Assembly: GCF_000332315.1 (NCBI RefSeq)
Contig: NZ_KB235937.1
Location: forward strand, 389,025 to 437,038
From: Prochlorothrix hollandica PCC 9006 = CALU 1027
GTDB lineage: Bacteria; Cyanobacteriota; Cyanobacteriia; Prochlorotrichales; Prochlorotrichaceae
DNA length: 48,014 bases
Direction: 5' to 3'
The stretch's first letter is position 1. The number at the start of each line of letters is the position of its first letter. This document shows positions 18,001 to 28,000 of the stretch, piece by piece. The translations under genes were made by a program, and so were the position numbers. Below the pieces are notes generated by a model, which searched no databases, was not told the DNA's origin, and saw only the letters and a list, made by a program, of their open reading frames with translations.

Positions 18001-19072
18001 TCAACGGAGATCCAAAGCCAGCCTCAGGCATAGCAGCGGCAGCGATCGAAGACTGATCCAAGGGCAAGGGGTGGGGGGACAGACTAAAGCCTAACGGCGT
18101 GGCTGCATCGGTGATTTCAGGGGTAATTGAGCTAGGAACGCCAGGAATACCCAACCCCAGGGGGGGAGGGGGGAGGGGAGCCATCAACAGATCTTCCAGA
18201 CTATTGGCCACCCCTTCAGAAATGCCACCCCTAACCTCCGTAGGTTCATCAGGCAATCCATGAGACCCATTCGATCCACCCCGGTCTGATTTTTCCAGCG
18301 TGGTCTGTCGTTGTTGTTCCAGAGAGCGCACAGCGTCGATCGCCGCTGAGCGGTGAGCCTCAGCACTCAGTCCAGTGGATTTTTCCACAGCCCGCAGGAG
18401 GGGAACAGCTTGGGTAAGCCAGTCCAGTTTCAGGATTTCCCCCAGGGTTTGGCAGTCCTGGGCCAGGAGAGAAAGAACTTTGCCCACAGGGGCGGGCGGT
18501 TCCCGTTGCAGTTGCTCCAGGCTCCGCTGAACACAGGTTTTGAAATCCGTATCGAGAACAACTTGGATCAAATGGGCCAAGGAGGGATCAGCGCCATTGA
18601 AACCATCGGCGGCAACCATATCCGCCGCTTCAGCCCCCTGGGACAAGAAACTTTGGGCCAACAGCAGATCAATGTTTTCGAGGATCTCAGGGGGGGGACA
18701 GTCTTGGTCGGTGTGGGCCACCTGGGCCAATTGCTGCCGAATTTGATCCACCCCCAGCAGCAACAGTTCCACGGTCAGCCGGGGATCGGGCAAGTGGCGA
18801 TCGCCCAGGGCCAGCAGCACATCCTCCAACCGGTGGGCCAACTGGCTCAGGTTATGGAGTTGGGACAGGGCCGCGCTGCCCTTGAGGGTGTGGATCGATC
18901 GCAGCAGCGATCGCCAATGGGCCGTATTGGTGTCCGGATAGTCCCCAGTCCCCTCCAGATGAAGCAACTGTTGTTCCAGGATCTCCAAATGCTCTGGGGC
19001 ATCTTCGTAGATAAAACACTGGCGAACCTCCTGTTCGATCGCGCTCAGGGCCGCTGCATTCAACATAGACAT
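14996..19072 (-). CDS. CheA-type hybrid histidine kinase (PilL/HmpE-like) with receiver and pentapeptide-periodic linker
   Basis: 1358 residues. The N-terminal HPt domain has SIHTLKGSAAL with phospho-acceptor His61. A variable linker follows, in which residues 431-690 are an uninterrupted run of 52 five-residue units (ASDLP, GSDLT, ATDFS, LADLI, NTNVT). Next come the dimerisation/long helical region (about 740-880) and the HATPase with HLIRNAFDHG (928-937), DDGQGID (972-978) and SGRGVGMDVV (1021-1030). A CheW-like domain and a C-terminal receiver (VVDDS, ISDVEMP with the phospho-Asp, MLTS, FTKP) follow. It is the last gene of the PatA/CheY/CheW/MCP/CheA operon, as in cyanobacterial pilus-motility clusters (tax3/pil in Synechocystis, hmp in Nostoc). 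It phosphorylates the two response regulators in response to the MCP. Confidence 0.93.
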   Translation of the reverse strand: MSMLNAAALSAIEQEVRQCFIYEDAPEHLEILEQQLLHLEGTGDYPDTNTAHWRSLLRSIHTLKGSAALSQLHNLSQLAHRLEDVLLALGDRHLPDPRLTVELLLLGVDQIRQQLAQVAHTDQDCPPPEILENIDLLLAQSFLSQGAEAADMVAADGFNGADPSLAHLIQVVLDTDFKTCVQRSLEQLQREPPAPVGKVLSLLAQDCQTLGEILKLDWLTQAVPLLRAVEKSTGLSAEAHRSAAIDAVRSLEQQRQTTLEKSDRGGSNGSHGLPDEPTEVRGGISEGVANSLEDLLMAPLPPPPLGLGIPGVPSSITPEITDAATPLGFSLSPHPLPLDQSSIAAAAMPEAGFGSPLTHPPQGDPDLDSAEGIDPGQGAVHLFPSDFSSLELDPVPTSLGSINPEPAPSQPETPLPRAIAPPPPPRPDETSRDLTATEFGITDLTASDLPASDLPVSDFGITDLTASDLPATDFSLADLIGSDLTASDLTASDLTASDLPATDFSLADLIGSDLTASDLPVSDLPVSDFGLADLIGSDLPASDLPASDFGLADLIGSDIPASDIPASNFSLIDLPASDIPARDFSFADLIGSDIPASDVPASDFSLADLIGSDIADPEATAFDRTGTNVTGAEVSLADLIGPDVTNTHVTNTNVTNTNVTNTNVTNTNVTNTNATLADFVGSDITNPETAEVTNADSGFTDLITLKPEISSPTALKTTATVETSDPKPPTPVPASLPEATMRLSISRLNALADGVGDLLIHSEQVNLDHQRLRRTSQELKRQTRQFYRLRERIQNCYDGMLLPTRQGYAASNQGGFDTLELDQFTDLHSLLQDLQEFLSRIDEYADDISLINQSAQESQSSVRQELDKVRQGLTEARMVRFETLADRFRRPLWDLNHRYHKQVQFQINGGDTEVDRAILDSLYDPLLHLIRNAFDHGQELPTDRQNQGKPAQGTITLAAQQAGTSIIISVTDDGQGIDVDQVQAKAQRLGLLPAGSNSLSQILQCLFSPGFSTAAQVGELSGRGVGMDVVKTQIEHLRGSVDIQTRRGQGTCFSLRVPSTLNILPLLLCQQNRPWGPPAVVAIPSSQVLEIVELDSSTLGADTLMWHDRPLPLLQLSQLLPAPQHPWQLQALTPDLAPQGWTTQVAKFSGAIAAILQAPHPVALQVDTLLEEREMVLKALESWLPIPPYVAGCTLLPQGQVVPVLSPEALASPGGQPSAMPPADSPAAPPPLAAVKTVLVVDDSVAARRWLSHALTQVGHQVVQCRDGQEAWERLQEGLDCQLLISDVEMPRLDGFQLLQRVREDQRFHQLPVAMLTSRQSDRHIAQAESLGATAYFTKPLGIQELVLSIEKLFEGTV
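17003..17782 (-). repeat. 15-bp coding tandem repeat, 52 units (pentapeptide-periodic) inside CheA gene
   Basis: Units of the type GTCACTAGCGGTTAA (plus-strand sense) repeat in exact 15-base register. They encode x-(S/T/A)-(D/N)-(L/F/I/V)-x, i.e. the (STAV)(DN)(LF)xx rule of pentapeptide-repeat beta-helices. Higher-order blocks (LADLI-GSDLx-ASDLx-...-xDFx) also repeat. The block near 17058-17135 uses NTNVT instead. Confidence 0.9.
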
Positions 19073-19360
19073 GGGCTTCTTATCCTCGTACCGATCGGCC
19101 TAAATTCGGGACTAAACCGCAGCTATAGTCAACCCCAGGGGTTGTCGCCGTGCAGTTAGGGCAATTTTTCTGAGTTAAACCCCAGGGACCCCTCCCGGCC
19201 CTGATGGTCCCAGTTCGTCTACCCCAGTTCGTCTGCCCCAGGTCTCAGGAATGATTTAGTCCAAGGGTTTCCCAGATGCAGGATCCTGAACCCCAGCCAC
19301 CCCCCATCGTTGCCTGTAGTCCCGGCTTGGGGGTGGGGATCACCCAGGGCTGAACGGGGG
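19073..19360. other. Intergenic region between MCP and CheA genes
   Basis: 288 bases with no gene seen. A short direct repeat (CCCAGTTCGTCT, near 19208-19235) is visible. The gap may carry a secondary promoter for the kinase gene. Confidence 0.4.
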
Positions 19361-21910
19361 CTAGGTGGGGGTGTCCACCTTAAACTGGGACACAGACTCT
19401 TGCAGTTCTGCCGACACTTCCAACAACTGCTTCAGGCTCTGGGACACCTGTTGCGAACCCGTTGAAGTACTCAGGGCCACCTCCGCCACCTCCTTCATGG
19501 TTTGACTCACCTGCTGGGAGGCCACACTTTGGGAAGCCGTACTCTCGGAAATTTTCTGCACCAGTTGATCAATTTCTTGGTTCGTGTCCACCAAAGCCAA
19601 CAGGGTTTGGCGGGTGTCCGTCATCATGCGGGTACTGGTCACCACCTGGGTCGTGCCCTTCTCCATCATAGACAACACCTCCGCCGTTTCCACCTGAATA
19701 CTGGACACTAACTGCTCAATCTCCTTGGTGGACTCGCTGACCCGTTCCGCCAGTCGCCGCACCTCATCGGCCACAATCCGGAAGCCCTGGCCATTTTCCC
19801 CCGCTCGCACCGCCTCAATGGAAGCGTTAAAGGCCAAAAGGTTGGTTTTGGAGGAGATTTCCGAAATCAGTGCCACAATCTTAGAAATCTCTTGGGAGGA
19901 TTCCGTAAGGCGTTTCACCTTCTTCGTGGTTTCCGCCACACTGCCCCGCAGATCTTCAATACTATTCACCGTCTGTTCCATGGCCGTCCCCCCCGCACTG
20001 GCGGACAGGGAGGCTTGTTTGGCAATGGCCGCCGCTGCCAGGGCAGAATTGGCCACAGACTCAATGGATTGGGACATCTCCTCCACCGATCGCAGCACCG
20101 TCGCAATGGACTCCGCCTGTTGCAGGGCTTGACTCGACAGTTCTGTTACCGATCGATCGCTGTCCGTCGCACTGTAGTTCATCTGCTGGGACACCTGCTG
20201 CACCTGGGTCACCAACTGGCGCAGACTGCGCACCGTCGCATTGAAGGCATCCGCCACCGATCCCATTTCATCGTCCGTGACCTGGGCACGCACCGTTAAA
20301 TCTCCCGTTTGGGCACCTTCAATTTCCAACAAGAGACCAATCACCCGCTGTTGCAGTTTTTCCGTCTGCTTACGCTGATCCTCTGCTTCCTGTTGGCGCT
20401 GACGGGCTAGGGCTTCCACTTCATCGGTCCGGGCTTGGATGCTGTCCGCCATCAGGTTAAAGGTCTGCGCCAGGTTCCCCACTTCATCCGTGGTTAACAC
20501 GTCGGCACGGCTACTGTTATCCCCTGCGGCCAGTTTTTGGGCCGACTCTTGGAGGCGAACCATGGGTCCGGCAATGGATCGGGTCAGCAGGGTCGCAATC
20601 CAGAGATCGAGCAAAATCACCACCACCACACTGGTGGCCTGCCAGGTCAAACTAGTGCGTAGCAGGCTGTTCACGCCCGTTTCGGCGGTGCCCCGCACCA
20701 AGACTGCCGTCGGTTGGCCCTGGGAGTTGGCCACTGCCTGGGCCACCGCTGTGTAGGGCGTACCCCCAATGGTGAGGCGTTCCTCCACCCGATCGCCTGG
20801 GGTTTTCACCGCCAAATCCAAGAGAGTCAAGTCCGGCAGGGGGATATTGGGTTGCAGGGTGCCCTGCTGATCCTGAAGGGCTGTAGCTAGTTGCCACTCA
20901 TCGCTGGTGTTGCGGAAGTAAACTGCACTATAGCCGCCGCCAAAGGCCGCTAGGGTTCGTTCCACCATGGCCTGTTTGCCATTAACGATATCCCCCGACA
21001 CCAAGGCTCCCAGCACCGCCTGGTTAGCTGGATTGCGCACCGGCGTAATGGTATAGCGAATCAGGGCATCTTGATCCTGGACTCCCTCCGGCAGGGGGGC
21101 TTGTTCCTGGGCTAACTCTGCCCAAGAAATGACCTCCGTTGCCGTCAGTTGCTCCCCGCTGGCCAGGGCCGTGGTCACCAGATCATTGGGGTTAAAGAGT
21201 TGGCCACTGCGGTTGCTGTTGGCGCTGGCGATGATGCGGGCTTGGTTATTAACCAGGGTGGCATATTCAATATTGCGGGCTTGGATCTCATTTTTGAGAA
21301 TGGCCACCACCTGGGGCGTAGATTTGCCGCTGATGGCCGCCCCAATAATGGCGGTGTTGTCCGACTGACCCCGGAAGCCGAAACCCATCTGGTCAATTTT
21401 AATGTTGTAGTTGATTTCCGCAACGGCTACTTCCGACTTCGTCTGCTCCACCAACTGCGATCGCAGACCCGTCACAATCAGCACCGCCCCCACCCCCACC
21501 AAACCGAGGATCGACACCAGCTCGGAGGTAAAGAGTCCCAATAACTGTTTCTGACGAATGGGGAGATTCATCAACCGCATGGGATTGCTACGCCACCGCT
21601 GCACCCCCGACAAGGGTTGCTGGGGGCTGCTGGATAGGCTTGAACCGGGGATTTTGGGGGTTGTGCTAGGGTTGCGGGGGTTCTCTGCCTTAGCCTGGGA
21701 GGAGACACCCCCCAAACTGTCTAGGGATCGCCGTGCCAGGTCGCCATAGCGCCCCTGGGGATCGGCCTGAAGCAATTCTGCATAGACCACGATCGCCTGA
21801 TCCGTCAAACCGGACTGTTGCAGGGCACTGGCACGGGTAACCAGTCCCAGCAATTCATCTTCAGTGGGCGCAGCAGTGGGGGCTAGGGAAGAGGTGACTT
21901 GAGAGGTCAT
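19361..21910 (-). CDS. Methyl-accepting chemotaxis protein (PilJ/HmpD-like)
   Basis: An 849-residue receptor. Residues 15-70 look like a TPR-like helical hairpin ([20 protein letters not shown]), a cytoplasmic N-terminal extension seen in cyanobacterial PilJ proteins. TM1 is at about 125-150, a Cache-like extracytoplasmic domain spans about 155-420, and TM2 ([16 protein letters not shown]) is at about 428-445. HAMP segments follow, then a methyl-accepting signalling domain. Its hairpin tip is [20 protein letters not shown] then [20 protein letters not shown]. No GAF or phytochrome domain is present, which argues against a PixJ-type photoreceptor and for the pilus/hormogonium group. It sits between CheW (191 bases upstream) and CheA. 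Confidence 0.93.
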   Translation of the reverse strand: MTSQVTSSLAPTAAPTEDELLGLVTRASALQQSGLTDQAIVVYAELLQADPQGRYGDLARRSLDSLGGVSSQAKAENPRNPSTTPKIPGSSLSSSPQQPLSGVQRWRSNPMRLMNLPIRQKQLLGLFTSELVSILGLVGVGAVLIVTGLRSQLVEQTKSEVAVAEINYNIKIDQMGFGFRGQSDNTAIIGAAISGKSTPQVVAILKNEIQARNIEYATLVNNQARIIASANSNRSGQLFNPNDLVTTALASGEQLTATEVISWAELAQEQAPLPEGVQDQDALIRYTITPVRNPANQAVLGALVSGDIVNGKQAMVERTLAAFGGGYSAVYFRNTSDEWQLATALQDQQGTLQPNIPLPDLTLLDLAVKTPGDRVEERLTIGGTPYTAVAQAVANSQGQPTAVLVRGTAETGVNSLLRTSLTWQATSVVVVILLDLWIATLLTRSIAGPMVRLQESAQKLAAGDNSSRADVLTTDEVGNLAQTFNLMADSIQARTDEVEALARQRQQEAEDQRKQTEKLQQRVIGLLLEIEGAQTGDLTVRAQVTDDEMGSVADAFNATVRSLRQLVTQVQQVSQQMNYSATDSDRSVTELSSQALQQAESIATVLRSVEEMSQSIESVANSALAAAAIAKQASLSASAGGTAMEQTVNSIEDLRGSVAETTKKVKRLTESSQEISKIVALISEISSKTNLLAFNASIEAVRAGENGQGFRIVADEVRRLAERVSESTKEIEQLVSSIQVETAEVLSMMEKGTTQVVTSTRMMTDTRQTLLALVDTNQEIDQLVQKISESTASQSVASQQVSQTMKEVAEVALSTSTGSQQVSQSLKQLLEVSAELQESVSQFKVDTPT

Positions 21911-22101
21911 AGGGGGCTACCAGACGAGTAGTGCTAGAAACAAACTAGTCCGCCAAACCCAGGGAAGACTCCGGCAAAGGGTCTTTCCCATCACGGTGAG
22001 GACCAGCATCAGGACTGGGGTAGATGGGACTGAATCAGCAGCGGCATACCCAAGGCACCCTGGGGGCAACCCTGGGGAAGCCCAGGATCCCCAGAGGGGG
22101 G

Positions 22102-22590
22102 TTACCAGCGATCGGGCTGGAAGAGGTAATCCGTATTGAGCAACAGCAGGTTATGCTGGGGCACCGCCTGACGAAACCGTGGCCCTAGGGTGGGGGGGAC
22201 GATGGCGGGATCGGAGGGCAGGGGATCGGGGGGCTGCTGCGGATCGGGTTGGTTTGCCAAAGCCAATAGGGCTTCCAACCGCCAGACCACACAGGCCAAA
22301 CGTCGCCCCCCCCGTCCCTGATCCAACACCAAGGCGGTGCGGCTGCGATCGCCAGGATTTAAGGCGAGCTGCGGCTGGCCATCGCCACAGATCCATTGAT
22401 CCAAGGCCAAGGTCCACAGCAACTGACCCCGCCAACTGACTACCCCCAGGATGGCGGGATGGACGGGAGGCAGGGGGCAAATTTGTTCTGGCGCTAGGGT
22501 CAGCACCTCCGCACAGAGGGCAACGGGCAAACCAATGCGATAGGGTTGGCCTGCCTGGGCCACAAAATATTCCGTCGCTAAGGCAGACAT
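22102..22590 (-). CDS. CheW-like coupling protein (PilI/HmpC-like)
   Basis: A 162-residue single-domain CheW protein: GLPVALCAEVLTLAPEQICP, then VHPAILGVVSWRGQLLWTLALD, the characteristic CheW beta-barrel segments. It couples the MCP to CheA. Its ATG lies 13 bases inside the upstream CheY gene, so translation is coupled. A Pro/Asp-rich insertion (about 113-130) is unusual but lies in a loop. Confidence 0.88.
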   Translation of the reverse strand: MSALATEYFVAQAGQPYRIGLPVALCAEVLTLAPEQICPLPPVHPAILGVVSWRGQLLWTLALDQWICGDGQPQLALNPGDRSRTALVLDQGRGGRRLACVVWRLEALLALANQPDPQQPPDPLPSDPAIVPPTLGPRFRQAVPQHNLLLLNTDYLFQPDRW

Positions 22591-22940
22591 GTGTTTACAG
22601 TTTCGATTAACTCATGGGGCGCAAAGGGCTTGGTCAGGTAAGCATTGCCCCCTTGACGCAAGGCCCAAAAGCGATCGAACTCTTGATCCTTAGAGGAACA
22701 GAAAATAATCGGTAACTTTTCTGTGGTGGGTTTGGCCCGCAGTTGCCGACAGAGATCAAAGCCACTCATATCCGGCATCACCACATCCAAGACCAAGAGG
22801 TCAGGAATTTCTGTTTCTAGGAAGGATAGGGCAGCTTCTGCGTTGTCAACGGTCGCAACCCGAAAACCGATCTGGTGGAGAATGGCCTCCATAAGTTTGA
22901 GTTCAGTGCGAGAGTCGTCAACCACTAAAACGCTTTTCAT
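22578..22940 (-). CDS. CheY-like single-domain response regulator (PilH/HmpB-like)
   Basis: A 120-residue receiver: VLVVDDS acidic pocket, LLVLDVVMPDMSG with the phospho-accepting Asp, IIFCSSKDQEFDR, and NAYLTKPFAP with the conserved Lys. There is no output domain. It overlaps the PatA-like gene by 4 bases (ATGA) and the CheW gene by 13 bases. It would be the diffusible or sink response regulator phosphorylated by the CheA of this operon, acting on type IV pilus control. Confidence 0.92.
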   Translation of the reverse strand: MKSVLVVDDSRTELKLMEAILHQIGFRVATVDNAEAALSFLETEIPDLLVLDVVMPDMSGFDLCRQLRAKPTTEKLPIIFCSSKDQEFDRFWALRQGGNAYLTKPFAPHELIETVNTCLP

Positions 22941-24043
22941 GGGGTATTTTCTACAGTGATATATTTGGTAATTAACTGGGTCAAATCCGAGGGGGTAAAG
23001 GGTTTTGTAATATAGTCCGAAGCCCCCAATAATCGAGCCTTAACCTTATCAATTAAAGCATCTCGGCCTGTCAACATCACGATGGGCGTTTCCTTTAACG
23101 CCGTACATTGACGGAGCATCCGACAGAGGGTATAACCATCTAAGTCGGGCATATTAATGTCGAGCAAAATTAGATCAGGAGCATCCCGTCCTAGGGAGGA
23201 TAGGGCCGCTAGGGGTTGGGTCACACTAATGACCCGACAACCCGCAGACTCCAACACCAATTTGACATTCCGCTGCACCGTTGAACTGTCATCAATACAG
23301 GCCACCTTCGGGCGGCTCAGGTGCTCCTCCCAACCATAGGGGTATAGGGCCACAACCCCATCCACCACTAAGGGCCGCAACGCCCGGGCAAGGCTGAGGG
23401 TGTCGCACCTCAGGGTGGTGGCTATGTCATAAAGGCAGCGGTTTTGACCCAGCAGTTCCGGTAGATTGACATCGCCGGGAATGGGACAGAGGCTTTGGAC
23501 ATGTTGGAGGTGATCCAGGGTCAAGGCGTGATCCTGGCTGAGGTAGGTGCGCTGGAGCGCCGATGCAAAATGGGGTTGTAGTTGTTGCCAATGGCGAACC
23601 CGATCGGCGATCGGAACAATCACTTCCCGAAAGTCTTGGTAAATCAGAATGGAACTGAGACCAATTTGGCGATCGAACTGTAAACTAGCTTGGCGCAAAC
23701 TTAATAAATGGGCCATGGCTTCTTGGCTCAAGCCCTGCAAAATCGTGCGCAAACTCGCCAGGGGCAACTGACCCCGTTGCCAACGATCCTTGAGCCAGTC
23801 ATACTCATTGCCCTCCAGGTGATCCGGAATTTGGGATACGAGGGCTGGATAGTGGCGCTGCAAGCCATATCGCAACCGTTCTATGTTACCTTCGGTGCTG
23901 GTGGCATAATGTAATTGTCCCTTGCCGATGTGGAGTTGCCAAAAACTGCGATCGCCTTGGGTATTTCCGAGAATTAATCGGCCTGATATCCCCTTACGAA
24001 TGATATTCTGAAGAACCTTAACCGGCGCATTAATGGATCCCAT
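22937..24043 (-). CDS. PatA-like response regulator (DUF4388 + REC; PilG/HmpA-like)
   Basis: The start is set at the ATG of MGSINAPVKVLQNIIRKGIS (24043), giving 368 residues. An upstream in-frame ATG at 24112 would translate through a long hairpin and gives non-family residues. The N-terminal two-thirds is the PatA/DUF4388-type domain (SGRLILGNTQGDRSFWQLHI, QLHYATSTEGNIERLRYGLQ). The C-terminal receiver has ACIDDSS, LILLDINMPDLDG, IVMLTGRD and YITKPFTPSD, all key residues intact. It is first in the chemotaxis operon, as in cyanobacterial pil/hmp clusters. PatA-type proteins localise pilus machinery or act in cell patterning, so polar pilus control is the likely role here by analogy. Confidence 0.88.
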   Translation of the reverse strand: MGSINAPVKVLQNIIRKGISGRLILGNTQGDRSFWQLHIGKGQLHYATSTEGNIERLRYGLQRHYPALVSQIPDHLEGNEYDWLKDRWQRGQLPLASLRTILQGLSQEAMAHLLSLRQASLQFDRQIGLSSILIYQDFREVIVPIADRVRHWQQLQPHFASALQRTYLSQDHALTLDHLQHVQSLCPIPGDVNLPELLGQNRCLYDIATTLRCDTLSLARALRPLVVDGVVALYPYGWEEHLSRPKVACIDDSSTVQRNVKLVLESAGCRVISVTQPLAALSSLGRDAPDLILLDINMPDLDGYTLCRMLRQCTALKETPIVMLTGRDALIDKVKARLLGASDYITKPFTPSDLTQLITKYITVENTP

Positions 24044-24068
24044 ACAGCAGTCCGATATGGGTTGTGTG
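24044..24068. repeat. Short dispersed motif (second copy of 14836-14860)
   Basis: Lies immediately upstream of the chosen ATG of the PatA-like gene (minus strand), so the leader of the operon was probably shaped by a repeat insertion. Confidence 0.5.
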
Positions 24069-24098
24069 GTGTGCGCCCTCCGGGCGCACACCACACCA
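24062..24098 (-). promoter_or_regulatory. Strong hairpin in the leader of the chemotaxis operon
   Basis: Arms TTGTGTGGTGTGCGCCC and GGGCGCACACCACACCA around a 3-base loop form a stem of 17 pairs with one mismatch. It ends about 18 bases before the ATG of the PatA-like gene. There is no U-tract, so a terminator is unlikely. It could restrict translation or be the core of a palindromic repeat. Confidence 0.65.
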
Positions 24099-24406
24099 AG
24101 GGTTTCAGCCATCGAGATCCTTACAACTGATTTAGGATTGCTGTAATACCCGTCGGTGACAAGGAGTTGGGATTAGAATTAATCAAAAATGGAGGTTGGG
24201 GGCTAGAGCTGACCATAGCGACCATGGATTAGAACACCAGATGATGGGGGGGCATATCAAACTCCCTGGGAGGGGAGCGACAACTACAAGATTGCAGAGT
24301 CGTAAGGAGTGGTCTTCGCCACAACGATTTTAGAACTTGTATAAGCTTTTTTAAACTGACCGAAAAGTAGGTTTTTAAACCGGTATATCAAGGAGGGCCA
24401 TATTGC

Positions 24407-24469
24407 ATGACCTTCAAGCAAGGTTATGGTTTAAGATGGCTGAAATCTAAGTTCATCAAAGCAGGATAA
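24407..24469 (+). CDS. Possible 20-residue small protein
   Basis: ATG at 24407 is preceded at 9 bases by AAGGAGGG, the best ribosome-binding site in this intergenic region. The frame encodes MTFKQGYGLRWLKSKFIKAG then stop, a basic amphipathic peptide. No family was recognised. A leader peptide or antimicrobial-like small protein are both possible, and chance is not excluded. Confidence 0.25.
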   Translation: MTFKQGYGLRWLKSKFIKAG

Positions 24470-24763
24470 GTGTTCCTGTTTTTGTATTAGGCGCTACAGA
24501 CTCCCCAGAGCCGTACAGAGATTAGTGACCCTGGCAGCCAGAGGTTCCCTAGACACCACTCCAGATCGCCCCAGGATCACCCTGAACAGAGTTCAGATCA
24601 CTTGTTTCACTTGTTTTGAATTTTCAGGTTGACCTTGCCCCCTGACCCGCCCCAGGGCGAGTGCAGCACCGAGAAGCAAGGAAGATGCACCCCGAAAAAC
24701 ATCCCTATTTGCCTAAAAATACCCCTAGGAACGTGTTTAAAAAGGGTTGCTGACTAGGAAGGA

Positions 24764-24818
24764 ATCAGGGTTGCCGCACCGAAAGGCTAACGGAAGAACC
24801 AGGGTTTTAGCCCGTGAT
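24764..24818 (+). ncRNA. Candidate structured RNA (three-way junction) upstream of GGDEF-EAL gene
   Basis: An outer helix ATCA (24764-24767) pairs with TGAT (24815-24818). Inside, helix 1 pairs GGTT/AACC, then CCG/CGG, then CC/GG capped by a GAAA tetraloop at 24781-24784. Helix 2 is GGG-TTTTAG-CCC (24802-24813). Purine-rich internal loops (CTAA, AAG) lie between helices. This resembles riboswitch-type architecture, but it does not match the c-di-GMP-I consensus as I know it and no known class is claimed. Confidence 0.3.
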
Positions 24819-25037
24819 GCCAATGTTTCAAACAGCTTCTAAGTAGATCAAAATAAAGGCTCTCCTAAGTTTATAGTGGGGGGCACCTCGAAAAATCCAA
24901 ATTCTCGCCCCTGTGCCAACGCAAGAATAGGGGTTGTGGCAATTAATCGAGGTTCCCCCTCCATAACCTGGTAACCCGATCAAGGTCACAGTGGCCCTGG
25001 GGGCGACTTGGAATCTTTGGCCCCCCGTAGAATTTTT

Positions 25038-28000
25038 ATGATCATGGTGGAATCTTCTCCTTTCTCCGAGCCTGAGATGGCTGCTAGTGTCTCTCAGAAC
25101 ACAACGGCCTTGGCTAAGCTGAATCCTGCCGCCAACTTACCGCCCCTACTCCTGGCCAGTATTTTGGATGCGATCCAGGATGGGGTGGTGGTGGTGGATG
25201 GGCAGTGGCAGTATGTTTATGTTAATGGGAAAGCAGCGGCTGTGTTGGGGCGATCGGCCCAGGACTTACTGGGGCAACCCCTGGGGGATGACTTTACCCT
25301 GGTGGCCGGTCAATTGTTTCTAGAGATGTGCCAGCGAACCTTAGCTGAGGGGCAGCCGGTCTGTTTAGCAGAGTATCCCAGCACCGGTAATCGCTGGTTT
25401 GAAACCCGTCTTTATCCAGAGCCACCGGGATTGCTAATTTGTTTTACGGATGTTACCGATCGCAAGCTGGCTGAAATTGTGGCCCGTAACAATGAATATC
25501 GATCGGAATCCTTGGTGGAAGCAGCCCCCGTCGGTATTTTCCACACCAATGCTGAGGGTCATTGTCTGTATGTCAACGATCGCTGGAGCCAAATCACAGG
25601 ACTATCCGCAGCCGAAGCCCGAGGGTCGGGATGGCTCCAAACCTTACATCCTGAGGATCGCGATCGGGTGTTTCAAGCTTGGTATCAAGCAGCTCAAGCG
25701 AACCAACCCTTTCACCAGGAGTATCGCTTTCAACGGGCTGATCAAACAGTAGCGTGGGTTTTTGGTCAAGCGGCGGCGGAGTATGACCGGAATGGCCAGT
25801 TGCAGGGGTATATCGGCACGATTACGGACATTAGCGATATTAGCGATCGTAAACACCGAGAACTCAAGCTCAAGCGTAAGGCCCAGCAAGAAGCAGCCCT
25901 CCACCGTGTCTTTCAAGCCATTCGCAATTCCCTGGATCTGGCCACTATTTTCACCACCGCCACCGCTGAAACGGCCCAGCTTTTAGGGGGCTTGGACTGT
26001 GTTGTGGTGCAATATTTTCCCGATCGAGGGGTTTGGCAACACATTGCTGAATTTCGCCATCCCCGTCCCGGTATGGCTGGTTCCTCCCTTAATACTATCG
26101 GCCTAGAAATTCCCGACACCAATAACCCCTTTGCAGCACAACTCAAACGCCTGGAAAAGGTTCAGGTCAATGATACCCAGGGGATCAGCGATGCTGTTAA
26201 TCAAGACGTGGCCCAAAAGGTACCTGGTGCCTGGTTACTGGTGCCCATTATCCTCGACGATCGCGTTTGGGGCAGTTTTACAATTCATGTCTCCCAGAGT
26301 CCTTTTACCTGGCAGTCTAGTCAAGTGGCATTAGTTCAAGCTGTCGTGAATCAGTTAGAGGTGGCCATTCAACAGGCCAGCTTATATCAGCAAGCTCAAC
26401 TGGAATTAGCTGAACGTTGTCGCACCGAAGCGGCCTTAGTGGCCAGCGAAACCCGGTTCAAGAATTTAGCCGCTAATATTCCCGGTGCCATTTTTAATTA
26501 TCTTTTATATCCCGACGGTAGTACCCAGATTTTGTATATGAGTCCCAGTTGTCTCAATGTCTGGGAAGTGGATGTGCCGACCATTGAAGACAATAACCAA
26601 ACCTTAGCCGACATGGTTTATAGGGATGATCTCCAGCCCTTAATGGCATCGGTATTGGCATCGGCTCGAACCTTAACCCAGTGGCACCATGAGTGGCGAA
26701 TTATAACACCATCGGGGAAGCTAAAATGGTTGCAAGCCACCGGTCAGCCCCAAGCGTTGGAGGACAGTATTGTGGCCTGGGACTGCATTATTTTAGATGT
26801 GAGCCAGCAGAAGCAGGCGGAGCTTGAACTGCGCCATAGTGAAGAGCGTTATCGACTGCTGGCGGAAAATATCAATGACTTAGTGGCATTACACAAACTC
26901 GATGGTCACTATCTTTATGTTAGTCCTTCCGTAACGATGCTGCTGGGCTATCAACCGGAAGAACTCCTGGGTAGAGATCCCTATGATTTTTTCCATCCCG
27001 ATGATTGTGAAACCATTCTCCAGCGCAGTCACCGTAAAGTGCTCACCGGTAGCTCCGATTCTGTCACCTACCGTATGCGACACCGGGCTGGCCATTATAT
27101 TTGGTTTGAAACCTTAACGCGACCGATCATCAGTCCTGATGGAACCATTACCCAGTTACAAACTACGTCACGGGATGTCACCGATCGCATTCAAGCCCAA
27201 CAACAACTGCGCCATGAAGCCCACCATGATGCCTTGACAGGTCTCCCCAACCGTCACCGCTTACTTGAACGGCTCACCGCAGCACTCCAGCGCCAAGCTA
27301 GTCAGGATCATTATAATTTTGCGGTTCTATTTCTAGACCTCGATCGTTTCAAAGTCATCAATGATAGTTTGGGGCACTTAGCAGGGGATCAACTATTAGT
27401 CGTAGTGGCCTATAAGCTACAATCGGTGCTGCGATCGGTGGATCTTGTGGCCCGTTTAGGGGGAGATGAGTTTGTAATTTTGTTGGAGGATATCACTGAT
27501 CTACAGGCAGTAATTCAGGCAATTCAGCGTATTTTCACCCAACTGCAAGATCCCTTTATGGTTGCAGGTAGGAATGTTTATATCACTGCCAGCATTGGCC
27601 TGGTGTGGGGAAATTCTCGCTATAACCAAGCGGAGGAACTATTGCGGGATGCTGATCTTGCCATGTATCGGGCCAAGAGCTGCGGCAGAGCCAGATATGA
27701 AATCTTCGACCCGGAGATGCATCGCCAAGCCCTAGAACAGCTTCACCTGGAACATGATTTACGTCAATCTTTGGATAACCAAGACTTTGTGTTACATTAC
27801 CAGCCGATCGTTGCCCTAGATACCGGCTGTTTAGCAGGATTTGAAGCCTTGATCCGTTGGCAACACCCCCAGCGCGGGTTACTACAACCTGGGATTTTTA
27901 TGGAAACTGCCGAAGAAACAGGCTTAATTACAACCTTAGACTGTTGGGCACTACGCACGGCCTGCCAGCAGTTGAAGCAATGGCAACAGCAGTTTCCCCA

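Larger units (their letters stand above)
24113..25037. other. Long leader/intergenic region upstream of the GGDEF-EAL gene
   Basis: About 0.9 kb without a convincing protein gene. It contains a 20-codon frame with a strong Shine-Dalgarno (24407-24469), a perfect 6-bp hairpin CTGAAC-AGA-GTTCAG near 24582-24596, and a foldable three-way-junction segment (24764-24818). Confidence 0.5.

Noticed and set aside
19361-21910. PixJ-type phototaxis photoreceptor
   Set aside because: No GAF/bilin-binding domain or chromophore Cys motif; the extracytoplasmic part looks Cache-like.
24764-24818. c-di-GMP-I (GEMM) riboswitch assignment
   Set aside because: The junction is foldable and the downstream gene is suggestive, but the conserved GEMM sequence blocks are not present.
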